64,000 nucleotides of DNA from Phytophthora sp. 'mugwort' (GCA_033558025.1 JAUCEF010000017.1:4092001-4156000); one strand, 5' to 3'; shown: positions 42,869 through 53,919, counted from the stretch's first letter. The notes: a model not told the origin generated them from the letters alone. Numbers and translations: made by a program.

Positions 42869-44497
42869 TAAACTTAAGAGAAAAATACCTCAGTTCAATT
42901 CTGCTAAGAACTTAAGGCATTTTTCAATTACAAATTGACTCTTACGAAGCCTCAATGTAATTGGGATCTGTTCGAGATCTACTTGAGAGACTTACCTCGA
43001 TATTTTCCCAGCGTCATCATATATAAATTATCATCAGTTAGGAATTTGGAGTGTTAGATGTTTTGATCTTCGATCTGGGAGACCTTGTATTTTCCAAAAA
43101 TTAATTCGTTCGACATGTTATCAGTTGGGTGTATCTAGCCCCTTAATGTTTTTTGAGAAGTTTTCTTTTAGAAAATTTAATTATTAGGGAGGTGCATCTA
43201 CTGTCGCTGAAGGAGCTTTAACCTATCTCAGACATTGTTAATATTGTTAAATGACCCTAACGCTCTGAGGTTATCGATTAGTTGTAATGGTTAGAAACAC
43301 CAGCTGGGTATAAAAAACGACTAAACCTACTCTCCTTGTAAAATAATGTTAAGAAAAAATCTGCCGGCCTAATATGTCAGTATTTACTACTATGGATCAG
43401 TCTTACTCGGTCGTTCGGGGTATCGGAGGGCCGGCAGTAGTGTTGGTTTTGCGGCCTCAAAAACTAGTTTTGATTGTGCGTTAAAACAGATGTCAGTATA
43501 AGCTGCGGCAAAACCAACGGGTTTGACAGTAGTCTTTCAAAGGCATGGCAGGAAGCAGCACATAAGCTATGGACGAGTCAGATTGGCGGAGAACGAGGTT
43601 GATTCATGTAAGTAACTTTAAAGTAAAATGAAAAAGAGGGTTCGATGTTTCTTAGTCTTCTTTAGTCTTCGGAATCATAGTAATCAAAGGAGTTATCTAC
43701 TGTGTAAGCGTGAGGTCCCTTCGTCAAAGTCTTCATCTTCGCTGTCGTCAATTATCAGTAGAGCTCGTGACACTGTCGCTGCCGTTCATAGTTGGTCATT
43801 CAGTACCGCATTGCCCATTTTCTCTCTGTGCTCACTTAGCGTTAAAAGTTAAAAAACCACATCAGTCACTCCACAATCCCCATCCGATTAGAGTAGATAA
43901 AGACGAGCTTTAGCCCAGTCTCTGGTTTGAGCCGATCTCGAAGACTCGAGTGGATGTATTTGTGCGTACATCAACTTATCTCGGCAGCCGCCGATGATGT
44001 TGGAATAGCAAAAACCTTCCTGGTGATCTATCTTATATGTTGTACATGTACACATACAGAAATGACACCCTTGGGATCTCCAAATTACCAAAATACGCCA
44101 CTAGTATTGTAAGTTGCAGGAGCCAATGATTAGGCACATAAAACTGTATTTTTATCTGCAAAACCGTAGATATAAATGTTTAACCGGTTGAATCAAGTAT
44201 CAACTAATTCATCATTTGCTGGCAGGAATGGAATAATGACGCCACATGCCAACTTAACGAGTACAACAACTACAGCCCGGGCGCGATCACCTACCAAGCT
44301 AGCCCCTTCAGCGGCTCGTGCAAGGAGGCAGCGAATACACGGACATCGTCGGCGTTAATTTTTTTAAGGGCTTTTTTCAAAACATATACCCTGTCATTTG
44401 ATTTACGCTAAGCCGCCCGCCTCACCAAACGTTGAGTGCGCATACATGTACGGTACATTCGATAATAATAGCGGGTGTCAATATGGCAGCCGCGTGA
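42869..44497. other. 1.6 kb AT-rich region without a supportable gene
   Basis: No coding feature. Small inverted repeats are visible: CTGCCGGCC (43361) with GGCCGGCAG (43428), and GTTGGTTTTGC (43441) with GCAAAACCAAC (about 43509). A frame near 44220-44350 reads like part of a secreted-type protein (EYNNYSPGAITYQ) but is too short to assign. Confidence 0.4.
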
Positions 44498-44608
44498 TGG
44501 CATCCTATTCAACTTGATAAGTGCCGTATGTCGCCAATGGAGACATACTTATCAAGTTGAACTGGCGCGCCATTGGCGACATACTTATCAAGTTGAATAG
44601 GATGCCAT
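44498..44608. repeat. Near-perfect foldback (MITE-like) element
   Basis: The outer arm GGCATCCTATTCAACTTGAT..ATGTCGCCAATGG is matched inverted by CCATTGGCGACAT..ATCAAGTTGAATAGGATGCC. The arms are about 37-42 bp, differing mainly by a 5 bp insertion in the left arm. The short loop contains a further copy of the ACTTATCAAGTTGAA core. It sits just before a DMT exon fragment. Confidence 0.8.
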
Positions 44609-44642
44609 TCACGGCTGGGCCCCGCGAGCGGGGTGGTCTCGG

Positions 44643-44755
44643 CGGTGCGCTTCAGCATCATTTTGGCGGCTCATAAGTATCAGACGTACAGCATGACGTC
44701 CGTGGAGGCCACCTTCTGGCGCTCCGCCGGCGCGTTTGCCCTCAATTTGGTGCGT
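44643..44755 (+). pseudogene. DMT transporter exon 1 fragment (pseudo 2)
   Basis: VRFSIILAAHKYQTYSMTSV continuing into EATFWRSAGAFALNL and a GTGCGT donor-like end corresponds to the end of exon 1 of the DMT genes (compare TYTMTSIEAIFWRS in copy 3). No exon 2-4 follows; the hAT remnant begins shortly after. Confidence 0.75.
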
Positions 44756-44945
44756 CTTTATCAGGGGCACCGAATATGGCATTTCTATTTAGTAATTGCA
44801 AGACAGCCCAGTAGAATATCCGATGAGGTTCCTTTGACGCTTCAGTAAATAATGGTACTGGTTCACCGCACCACAATAAATTACTCCATTATGGAAAGCA
44901 TGCATTTGCTAACCTGTTTAGAGCATGCACCCTCGTCCAAACTGT

Positions 44946-47900
44946 CTACCGTACTTGATCACAGTAGGAAAGGTTCTCACGCAGGATAATGATTGTCTCC
45001 AGGGTCAGCTGCAGAAGCCCATGGCACTGATGCCCAATCGTCACGCGAGCTACGCTGAAGAAGCGTTCAACGACATTTAAAGTCGGAGTAATGCTCTTCA
45101 GCTGCTCGTACTTGACGTTCTCTTGCGCAAGTCGGCGGAGCTTCCGCGGGCGCTCAGCAAATGACCCTGGCTCGTCTTCGTCCGTACCGGCCGACTCACC
45201 GTCCGCTCCGGCAACAGCGAAAGGCTGCAAAGCGGCTTTTTCAGCCTTTGTCAGGAGGTCGGATTGTCCGCGAACAACGCGAACTCACGCAGACTCGAGG
45301 TCTGTGCTGTGTACAATATTGGCGCGGGGGCCTTCACAATAATAAAGTTGCACACTGTCAATAAAAGACACGCTAGAAAGCATATATAATCTCACTTACC
45401 AATGAAGTGCGCATATTGGGGCTTGACAGCAATAAGCGCGTCAAACCACTCGCGAACGGCGAGCAAACCGACGTCAGTACCTTGCAGTGGTTTCGACGCC
45501 GAATCGATATTGCACAGTTCTTGGAAAAGAGCGCGCAGCCGCTTGTTTGCGGCTCGTGAGGGCAACAACTCCGCGATTGTCGTCGCCGTTTGTTTCGAGG
45601 GACTCGAGGAAGATGAAATAACGTAGAATACGTATTAGTATGCCGTCGTCTATTGTTATAGAGTTCCCTACGACGCCACCGAGCGTACTGTATTGGATGG
45701 TACTCTATTTCTTACGAAACTAGGAGTCTGGTCCGACCACTGAAAACCACATGGTGGCGATTGACATTCAACATCAGCAAGATGGATTAGAATGTTATGC
45801 TAGACGTAGCTCAACTCCGAGACTTATTCTTTGACCCACACTCCGTCAAAGGCATCAAGCTGTTCGTCAGCAGGGACGTCGTCACTACCGTTGCTAACAG
45901 TACCTTGTTCGTCCAGAGCAGATTCCGACCAGGCATTGCGAAACTTAGCTCCGTAGACGTTGTGTCTGCTGATAAACTAGTCGTTAGGACCATCGTAAAA
46001 AACACACCTACCGATGCTCTCATCATCACATTTCAGGAACCTGGTGCCACGCAGTCGTTACCAGGATAAAACCGTCTCGATAGGAGAGGGCGTGGATTTC
46101 AACCGCGGGTGTATGTGACTTGATCGGAGCGTTTCCAAGCGTCGATTAAAACCGACATGTGGTCCTTGAAAGACTTGAAGATTCCGACGTCGCCTGCCCG
46201 CAAGTAGGGCGTGAGTCCACCTGGGGTAACAGCCATTTTAATGATCTTGTCAGCGCAGCGTTGCTTCACCGTTTTGCCGATGTGTGCGCGCATCGAATCC
46301 CAGACAACACATTGTCCATCGGCTTGCCGGGTAATGCCATTCGAGCCACTGAAGCAGCATTTTTTTATCGACCCATGTGTGAGTTGAAAGGAAACGTAGC
46401 AGCCTCGAAAGGAAACGTAGTAGCCTCCAAGTCGCTCCATAGGCCCCCGAGTCTTTCTTTTCCAGATTAAGCAGGGTGGCAACTTGTTTTCAAAGGCGGT
46501 CACAGCTAACGCCGCGGTAATACGCATGAAGCGAAACCAGTCGATCGAAAGACGACATGGCGGCGGCCAACCTCGTCGACAGTCCGGTTGCGAGGATCCT
46601 CGAAGTAGATGGCGGTTTCGTCCATGAGGATGGTCCTGTACCGATTCATTGTGGGCTTGCGCTCCTGCAGGAGCGCATGAACGCTAGAGCTCGCTCAATC
46701 AGCACATTGTCCGTAGGGTGTCGACAGGTTCGTACGGAGGCGGAGGCTGAGGTTATTTCTGGCCATGAATCCGTTCACCCACGCGTCTGACGCAGCAAAC
46801 GAACCGGATGCTCCTCATGATTTTCTTCTGAGCGACTCTCCCGAAAAAGCAATCAGGCTTGAGCAGCAATGCAGTCACGCGAAACCTTTTCCTTGTTGAG
46901 TCGGCGATCATAGATCATGTCCGCCAGAGTGTCCTCTGCCTCACCCACCAAGCACTGGACGTCGCCCGCCGCCCTGAAGTCGCCGGCGATGACCAGAGGC
47001 AGCGAGAATCTCATCTCCTTGGCGCCATCACTGACGGAACGATGTGCACTAATACGCCAACCACGCCGTCGGAAATGCTTCCGCACGAGATGGCACCCCG
47101 CCTCCCTCCGTGGCAATCCAGTCGATGACCTGCCTCTTGATGCTGAGTTCCACGCATTTTCGTCTTGCTGAAATCTTGGCGAATGATGCGAGCAAACGTC
47201 CGAGGTGCTGCACTCAATACCATGAATGGCGGAGCATAGTCAACTCCTGTCAGATGCCACCATTTAGTAATACAGCTTCCTCAGCTTCAGTCTCTAAATC
47301 ATAAAATCTTCTAATAAGGTTATTTCAACAAGTCCCACTTTTTTCGTTTAAATCTAATGCACCAACAGGACATAATCTACCAAATTACCAGATAGTAGAT
47401 AAAAACTGATTATTTTCTATCCATCAATTTCTCGCGTTCTTTAAATCCCTCCAGTGTACTACAGGGTGGCGCTGGAATCAGCTCGCTGTTTCGTCGAATG
47501 GCAGTCTATTCCAGCTATTTAATGGTACTCTATTCACATATAGTACCCTAGAACAGGGTCCTTCTATTAACAGGGAACTCGAATACCTTACCGTATACTA
47601 TTCGGTATTCTACGTTAGTGCCTCATCATTGCAAAAGTTGAACTCCATCGTGTAACCTGGGCCGGAGATCGGACTTCAACCTTCATAAACCAATTAAGTA
47701 GAAACACAATTTTCGGTTAGTCAAATATTGTCAAACGCTACCACATTCCTAAATACACAGGTTTTTGCTTACCGTAGTTTTGCCGACTGAGTAAGCGTCC
47801 GCAGCTTGACCGTCAGCACATGAAGAGCAGCCAAATTCATGCGACGCCATGTCATCGTGAATAGCTAGCAAGGTTTAATCGATGGCTCGGGCATCCCAAT

Positions 47901-48650
47901 ATACGGACCCCCATGAGTGTCGGCAGCCAGCGGTTTACCGAACAGTTGTCCCCGGCAACGAAACGACACTGCTCCAGCTGCACCCAGTAGTCGCACGGCA
48001 ACATAGTCGCGAGGGACTCGCGGTGGCCATGTACTGTCAGGTCCTCGTCCGTGGCGTTAAGCAGCGGGTCCATGCTGAGCAGTGTTGTTTTTTTTTGGGC
48101 AACCGTTTACCTCGTAGCAGACGAACACAGCGGAGTAGTGTTCGGAAGCATGCCTCCAGACATCGAGCATGAAGCCAAATCGTACGGGCTCCGCCGCGAT
48201 TGAACGCTCGATGGTGGCCATCACTCCGTCCATGCCCGCCCCCAACGTTTCCTGCGAGACTGGATCGATATTCGAGTAGCTGAATAACATCCGAGCAAAC
48301 ATGCATATTAGAATTCGAGTAGCTTAGTAAAAAAAAATAAACGTACCGTCTAGCTTCACGGTTCTCGCAAAAGGAGAGTGGTAGTTGCCCATGACGATCC
48401 AGATCATCCAGCCGTACAGATTTTGAGTTGAATGGCGGACGAAGTTCAACAGAGATCCTGTCTAGAGGTTAGGGTAAAACCTAGGCGGTCATGCTTGACA
48501 CATGGTAGTCTTGGTGCTCTCGCAGCATATAATGTACTAGGTTGGAGCACCCATTTTGATGGGTCGGCTTCCGCACTGTGCCGCAACGACAACGAAATAT
48601 TCAAGAATCATCTCGTCGTTTTCGTCGCGGCACTGCGGAAGTAGAAGCCC
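44946..48650 (-). mobile_element. hAT transposon remnant 2, interrupted by a pogo-like element
   Basis: Minus-strand order: LYGWMIWIVMGNYHSPFCEN near 48430-48360, FGFMLDVWRHASEHYSAVFV near 48190, FVAGDNCSVN with LGCPSHRLNLA near 47970-47890 (RNase H-like core), LFQELCNIDSASKPLQGTDV near 45520, and at 45230-44946 the C-terminal dimerisation domain NVVERFFSVARVTIGHQ. Stops and frame changes disable it. The 2.0 kb pogo-like insertion (45621-47615) splits it. It differs in sequence from hAT remnant 1. Confidence 0.8.
45621..47615 (-). mobile_element. Pogo-like (Tc1/mariner superfamily) element with TIRs and TA duplication
   Basis: The ends are inverted: ACGTAGAATACGTATTAGTA at 45621 and, inverted from 47615, ACGTAGAATACCGAATAGTA; both are followed by a GAGTTCCCT block. 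TA dinucleotides flank both ends (45619-45620, 47616-47617), as expected for this superfamily. The minus-strand transposase (about 47220-46070) keeps the DDE pieces MDETAIYFEDP, VVWDSMRAHIG and GGLTPYLRAGDVG, but has frameshifts (for example near 46527 and 46800). An unrelated 90-codon plus-strand frame lies at 45797-46069. Confidence 0.85.
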
Positions 48651-48952
48651 GAAACTTGAGTGTTGGAGTAGGTGGGCGTGGGGAGCCCGTGACGCGGACC
48701 ATCGTGTTGGGGCTGCTGGACTTCTTGAGAGGCGGGAGGTTTGGAAAATGAGAACTGGGGATTGCGCATAAGCTGGAAGTCTAGCCCAACATCAATTTGA
48801 GCGCTCAAGAATGGTTGGTACCAGTAGCTGACTGGTCCTTGTAAACATAACGTTGGAAAGTTTAAGATCATGAATGATGCGATATAATTCGTCCCCAAAA
48901 TCAAACTATCATGTTGATCATTGATGTCTGCCGAAACGCATAATTTATTGTT

Positions 48953-49083
48953 ATTTTCTCAAATAATGTTATTGACAATGCTATTTTCGGAGCATTGCCA
49001 ATAACACTATTTGAGAAAAAAACAATGCTAGGTCATAAAGTCTTTATGACCAGGGCCATAAAGACTCCTTATGACCTAGCAAT
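48953..49083. repeat. Two adjacent hairpins
   Basis: Hairpin 1: TTTTCTCAAATAATGTTATT.. against ..CAATAACACTATTTGAGAAAA (stem about 27 bp, 48955-49019). Hairpin 2: TGCTAGGTCATAAAGTCTTT.. against ..AAGACTCCTTATGACCTAGCA (about 49026-49082). Possibly two nested foldback elements. Confidence 0.7.
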
Positions 49084-49129
49084 GATATCCCCATAAATCA
49101 ATCAGAAATAACCGGGTGTTATGCATATA

Positions 49130-49440
49130 CCCTGTGAGTTGAGCGTGCTGTCTCTCCGCAAGAGTCTACGTCGCCCCCAAGAAGCGCACGACGCTACGCT
49201 GTCTTGCAGGCTTCTCATCCATTGCATTCGCCTTCTACGCGATCTCGCAAATAATGTTGCCGGACGCGAGTTGTCTAACCGTTTATTCGCCGACCTTCAC
49301 CATCTTTGCTGTATGTTGGAGCTGTAGAAGTTGTCTTGTGAGGTAAGCCTCATTAACGTTGCTGTACGTAACCGGTGCTTGCATTATGTACGAGAAGATT
49401 GACCCCGTGAGCCTGCGCTGCCAATCGTTGCACTCTCCAT
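49130..49440 (+). pseudogene. DMT transporter exon 2-3 fragment (pseudo 3)
   Basis: In one frame CLAGFSSIAFAFYAISQIML followed by PDASC matches exon 2 of the DMT genes (copy 3 has CLAGFSSISFAFYALSQMVL). MYEKIDPVSL near 49390 matches the start of exon 3. There is no exon 1, 4 or open reading frame. Confidence 0.8.
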
Positions 49441-49688
49441 GGCCAAACGCCAGCGCTTTGAATTACACCACCAGAACTTACTCATGAATTTAACGTTGCG
49501 ACACCTTTTTCCACCCTCTCCGTAGTTCATCATGGAAGTTCATGAATGAACAGTCGACTTGGTCTGATTGGCCAAACACCCAGCCACTCATCCTGATTGA
49601 ATTGTCTCCAACGGCACCGAACCCCACAACTTAAGCGACCGCTTGGAGCGCAGTCCCTCCCCAACAACCAGTGCAGACATTAATCGCC

Positions 49689-50893
49689 ATGTCGATCGGA
49701 GCAGAGAAGCACGTGTCGGAGAATCGACCGCTGCTGCCCACCACGGCGTCAGACACCAAGGCGGAGGACCGGCCGCACAAGCTGCTGGGCATCTCGTGCG
49801 TGGCGCTGTCGGCCGTGTGCTTCAGCCTCATGTCCACCCTCGTCAAGTTCAACACGTACACCATGACGTCCATTGAGGCCATCTTCTGGCGCTCCATTGT
49901 GGCCATGACGCTAAACTACGTACGTGCGGACCACCGAAAATTTGCTGGGCGGTAATGAAATGATGATAACGGAGACCTTGTTTGTGATGTGGCGACGATT
50001 GCTTGCAGACGTGCATCTGGTATAGTGGCAAGACACTGTACGTGGCGCCCGAAGACCGCATGATGTTGTTTTACCGTTGTTTGGCTGGGTTCTCGTCCAT
50101 CTCGTTCGCGTTCTACGCACTCTCGCAAATGGTGCTCGCTGATAGCAGTGTGATCGTCTTCACATCACCCGTCTTCACATTCTTCATGGTAAGTCAGTAC
50201 CGCTTAGTGCTCGTAGAAAAAAGTGTGGCCATTGCTGACTTGGACTTTATTGTGTAGGGAGCCTGCCTGCTGCACGAGCATATCGACATTCCTAGCTTCG
50301 TGTGCGCGCTTTTGTCATTTGGAGGGTTGATTTGTGTCGTACGCCCGGAGTTTCTCTTCGGGTACGACCATGCGACGGCGCACACGGATGGCTCGTGGAT
50401 TGCGATCGGATCGGCTCTGCTTGGTGCCATTGGCCAGGCGTTCGTGTTTATCACTGTACGAAAGCTCAGAGGGATCCACTTCATGGTCATTGTGCACTAC
50501 TTCATGCTGTTTAGTATGCTTGGATCGCTTTTGTACATGCTCCTGGTGCAGCGGGTGCGTGTTTTTTTTTTTCTTGTGGGGTTAGATGGTCAACAAAACT
50601 AATGTTTGGTACGTGCTGAACAGGTATTCGTGGTGCCTTCGACCATTGGCGTCTGGCTGGCTGTCATCGGCAGCGGCGTGTTCACGTTCATAGGTCAGCT
50701 ATTGCTTACCAAGGGGTTTCAGCTCGAGAAAGCTGGTATTGCCTCAGTGATGCGCTACTTGGACGTCGTATGCGTCTTTATCTGGGACTACTTACTGCTA
50801 GGCGAGAAAATAAACTACTGGAGCGTCGTGGGTGCCGCCATCATTTGCACCTGCGCTGCTGTGATCGCGCTGCGCAGGGCTCACACGAGTTAG
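49689..50893 (+). CDS. SLC35G-like DMT transporter 3, 325 aa
   Basis: Four phase-0 exons: 49689-49919, 50009-50188, 50258-50554, 50624-50893; exon 2 and 3 lengths equal those of the other two copies. It starts MSIGAEKHVSE and has an EN/RPLLP motif, then two EamA halves with EAIFWRS, CVVRPEFLFGYDH and GFQLEKAGIASVMRYLDVVC. The intron phases, lengths and conserved strings show common descent with copies 1 and 2, about 30 kb away across the transposon and virus island. Substrate unknown. Confidence 0.88.
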
Positions 50894-51055
50894 TTTAATG
50901 ATATATTACGTTTTCTCTTATCTGGCGAGGTAGTGTTTATCTGGGCTGAAGATGTAGCAATGCGTTTTGCCTCCAGTTGGTGTCTAGTCTTCGTCAGACG
51001 TTGTCTGAATGGTCGCAGTCACTGCTCTATGTGTTGTACTGCAAACTGGAGTAAA

Positions 51056-51781
51056 CTAGGCCGTAATTTCCACTTGGAAACAGCTCGTGTAGGCGGCGCC
51101 GCCGTAAATTCCACTGGATGTCGGGATGGACATGTTCGTGTCGGCGTCGTAGAACTTCCAGTACCAGACGAGGTTGTAGATTCCTGTAGCTGTACCGACC
51201 GGCACCGTGAAGGTACCAACACAAGGGTATCCGTCCCCAGCACGTCCTGAATGAATCGTATGAGCTTCATCAGTGAACGCTTCGCCGCAGTTGCCATCGT
51301 CAAAGTTGTGGAGTTGACCGTCAATGAGCTTGTCCGTGGTCAAGTCGAACGTCGTCGCCAAGCTCGTGCCTGGAACTCCAGTCCAGTACATGCCGTAGAA
51401 TGTCTTGCCTGCTGCCTGCTCCTTGACAATGTGGCCATTGGACGTGTAGCCGAAGTAAGAAGTGGTCCCAGCGGTCAGAGTGAGACGGTGTCGCCAGCTC
51501 GAGTGGTCCCAGGCGTCAGTAGTGCATACTGCTGCGTTCTTGGCCACGTCGGCGATCAGAATCTTGAACGTCATCTTGTTATTCACGTCCGGGTCGCCGC
51601 GACCGACGTAGTTCTTCATGTAGCCTGCACACATGCCATTGGCACCGCTCCCGCCATAGATATACTCCGGTCCACGGTTGTAAACGACTGTGCGATCGGT
51701 GTCGAGACAGTCGATCCAGCTGTGGCCTTGAACCGTAGCAATGTAGAGCGTCAAAACGACGAGCAGCATGTTCGTTGACAT
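51056..51781 (-). CDS. AA17-type lytic polysaccharide monooxygenase, secreted, 241 aa
   Basis: The start at 51781 gives a signal peptide (MLLVVLTLYIATVQG core), so that cleavage after Gly19 leaves His20 as residue 1 (HSWIDCLDTDRTVVY). An N-terminal His is needed for the copper histidine brace of LPMOs. HSW-(x)-DC, YIYGGSGANG, GRGDPD and WYWKFYDAD agree with the oomycete AA17 family, reported to cleave pectin (homogalacturonan) oxidatively during plant infection. A second brace His is probably in SSWRHRLTL, which is inference. Eight cysteines in the mature chain could form disulfides. An upstream in-frame Met at 51892 precedes the predicted initiator and would bury the signal peptide, so it is not used. 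Confidence 0.85.
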   Translation of the reverse strand: MSTNMLLVVLTLYIATVQGHSWIDCLDTDRTVVYNRGPEYIYGGSGANGMCAGYMKNYVGRGDPDVNNKMTFKILIADVAKNAAVCTTDAWDHSSWRHRLTLTAGTTSYFGYTSNGHIVKEQAAGKTFYGMYWTGVPGTSLATTFDLTTDKLIDGQLHNFDDGNCGEAFTDEAHTIHSGRAGDGYPCVGTFTVPVGTATGIYNLVWYWKFYDADTNMSIPTSSGIYGGAAYTSCFQVEITA

Positions 51782-51838
51782 TGTCGAGGGCGTTCCTGGC
51801 TGAACGAAGGTTGGAAAGTGCGGTGTCGACGGTGAATC

Positions 51839-51849
51839 AGGAAATGGCA
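51839..51849 (-). promoter_or_regulatory. Oomycete initiator-like motif of the LPMO gene
   Basis: On the minus strand, CCATTTC fits the oomycete Inr consensus YCAYTYY and lies about 60 bp upstream of the chosen ATG. If it is the start site, the upstream Met at 51892 is not transcribed. Confidence 0.4.
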
Positions 51850-52119
51850 AGTTGTGGTGTTCAAACCGGCTGTGCGAGTCTTTACGTGGCATTCACTTGA
51901 ACAACCAAATTCCGAGAAAGGCTGGGAGGGCAGTTGGAAGCCACCCTTCTATATGCTAGTATGGATGGCGAAACCATATCATCGGGAAGTTGACGCTTCT
52001 GGATACCATAGGATGTCCACCTGGTTCCATTTCAGACATGTCGAAATACAATGGTAATACATGTACTTACTACAGTTAGTAGACGGCAGCATGCGGACGA
52101 AATCAAGTGATCTAACGTT

Positions 52120-53919
52120 TTACAGGAACTTTTCTTCGTCAGAGACCGACTTCCTGCGGTTCAGCTGGCGCTTGCGCGAGTGATAGTCGTCCTGGTAGTG
52201 CTTCGTCTCAGGTACCTGGTCGCTTCGCACGTCTTCTTGCAGCAGCGCTCGGTGCTGATCCGCATGTGTGGGGAGCATGAGGTGCGGCGGCATGTCCGCT
52301 ATGATATGCGTGGCGCGGATTCCCATCCATTTACGAAAATTCCAGTACGGTGCGCGCTCGGGAAGCTGCAGCGCAATTCGCAGTGCGTTGTGCCAGTCGA
52401 GGCGGCTCAGACGCTTGTTCGACTGCATCATCTGCATCGTGAGGCGCACGGCCTCACGAGGGTTTTTGCGCTTCTCGTCGTAGAATTCGATGGCTTCGCG
52501 GTAGCACATGGTCGTCTTGCCCATCCTTTTGGCATTCTTCTGGAGCATTTGCACAGCCGTCTCGACGGCACCGCCACGGATGTAAGACAGGATCAAACAC
52601 TGATAGGTCACCGTGTCCCACTTAATCCCACGCTTCTTCATCTCGTTGGCAAGCGGGTGCATCTTCTCGAGTTGGTTCGTATCCAGCAAAGCAACGAGAG
52701 CACCGTTGTAAGCGAAGAAGTTGGGCTGCTCGTCCGCTGAAGTTCGTGCCTTATGCTGGTAAAAGATCTCCAAGCCGCGTAGTTTAAGCTCCTGGCTTTC
52801 AGCCTTAGCGTGACCCATAATTACCGCTCCAAGGGACACCCCGCGCACATTTTCACGTAAATCGTCGGGCATTGATTCATACACTTTGACCACCGTGTCC
52901 CACTGCTTGCCCTTGGCACACGCGGAGAAGACTGAACAATAAATGGTCGACGTCGGCTCAAAGCCGTTCTTTTGCATGGTTTCCATAGTATCCAGCGCCA
53001 GCTCCCACTTGCCGGTCTTGCCGGCACAAAGAGCGAGAGAATGATACGTGGCCTGCGTCATCTCTAGTCGTCGCTGTTGAATGGCGCGCAGCACTCCGAA
53101 CGCGCTCTGCACATCTCCTGCACGTGCGCAACTGTTGAGAATGATGTTGTAAATGATGATGTTGAGATCGAGGCGGTTCTTGATCATGTCGTCGAAGATC
53201 TCGAGCACCAGCTCGTGCTGGTCGGCCTTGACCGCCGACGACAAAGCGTGCGAGTACGTGACGGACTGCGGGACGTATCCGTCGTTCCGCATAACCTCGA
53301 ACACGCGCAGTGCGTGGCTGTACTTCATCTCCTTGTAACAACAGCCGATGGCGCTCGAGTACGACTGGATGCGAGGGCGAATGCCCTGTTCCCGACAGTA
53401 CGCGAGCACTCGCATGCAGTCGTCCACACGTCGTCTGGCGCCAAGCACCTCGACGAGGAAGGACGCAACCTCACGCGTCAGCCCTCGTCCGTTGGCATGT
53501 TGAATCTCGTCGAAAATGTCCAGCGCCGAGCGCCACGCGGCCGAGCCGTCTGTGGTCTCCACCGCCTCGATGAGATGCGTCATGTACTCGTCCTCGAGAC
53601 GGTCAAGCGAGATGAGGTGCGTGTCCCGCGGCTGCCTGCGCTCGCGAGGTTTGGCGACCTTAATTTCGTCCCTGTCGCCGTACACCTCCTCTTCCTCCTC
53701 GCAGTGCGCGTTGCCGATGCTCTGAGACAGGAATCGTGCGCCAAGGGGCGACGGAGACGACGTCGACGTCGAGAGCGCTGGCCACAGTCTCGGGGAGCCG
53801 GCACGCAGGGCGTGGAACGAGGCGCAGCGCGGCGTTGGCGGAGGCAGCAGAAGCTCCTTGGCCACGCCCCACAGGCAGCTGCGGCGCACGCACGCGTGTC
53901 CTCGACGAGCAAGCATCAC
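52120..53919 (-). CDS. Mitochondrial pentatricopeptide-repeat protein, 599 aa
   Basis: Single exon. The N-terminal 60 residues are rich in Arg, Ser and Ala and poor in acids, a likely mitochondrial presequence. From about residue 140 to 470 there are nine or so PPR motifs (for example VTYSHALSSAVKADQHELVL, IIYNIILNSCARAGDVQSAF, TYHSLALCAGKTGKWELAL). PPR proteins bind organellar RNA; the target is unknown. The C-terminal 90 residues carry a conserved-looking WNFRKWMGIRATHII stretch and a basic tail, with no endonuclease domain. It is head to head with the USP32-like gene (214 bp between starts). Confidence 0.85.
   Translation of the reverse strand: MMLARRGHACVRRSCLWGVAKELLLPPPTPRCASFHALRAGSPRLWPALSTSTSSPSPLGARFLSQSIGNAHCEEEEEVYGDRDEIKVAKPRERRQPRDTHLISLDRLEDEYMTHLIEAVETTDGSAAWRSALDIFDEIQHANGRGLTREVASFLVEVLGARRRVDDCMRVLAYCREQGIRPRIQSYSSAIGCCYKEMKYSHALRVFEVMRNDGYVPQSVTYSHALSSAVKADQHELVLEIFDDMIKNRLDLNIIIYNIILNSCARAGDVQSAFGVLRAIQQRRLEMTQATYHSLALCAGKTGKWELALDTMETMQKNGFEPTSTIYCSVFSACAKGKQWDTVVKVYESMPDDLRENVRGVSLGAVIMGHAKAESQELKLRGLEIFYQHKARTSADEQPNFFAYNGALVALLDTNQLEKMHPLANEMKKRGIKWDTVTYQCLILSYIRGGAVETAVQMLQKNAKRMGKTTMCYREAIEFYDEKRKNPREAVRLTMQMMQSNKRLSRLDWHNALRIALQLPERAPYWNFRKWMGIRATHIIADMPPHLMLPTHADQHRALLQEDVRSDQVPETKHYQDDYHSRKRQLNRRKSVSDEEKFL

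Noticed and set aside
43628..43852. 74-codon Ser-rich frame
   Set aside because: Low complexity, no domain, no support from flanking signals.
44176..44358. 60-codon frame before the foldback
   Set aside because: Another frame of the same stretch looks more protein-like (EYNNYSPGAITYQ), but both are too short and unflanked by splice sites or domain matches.
51782..51892. N-terminal extension of the LPMO from the upstream Met
   Set aside because: It would place 37 residues before a clear signal peptide, and an initiator-like motif lies downstream of that Met.
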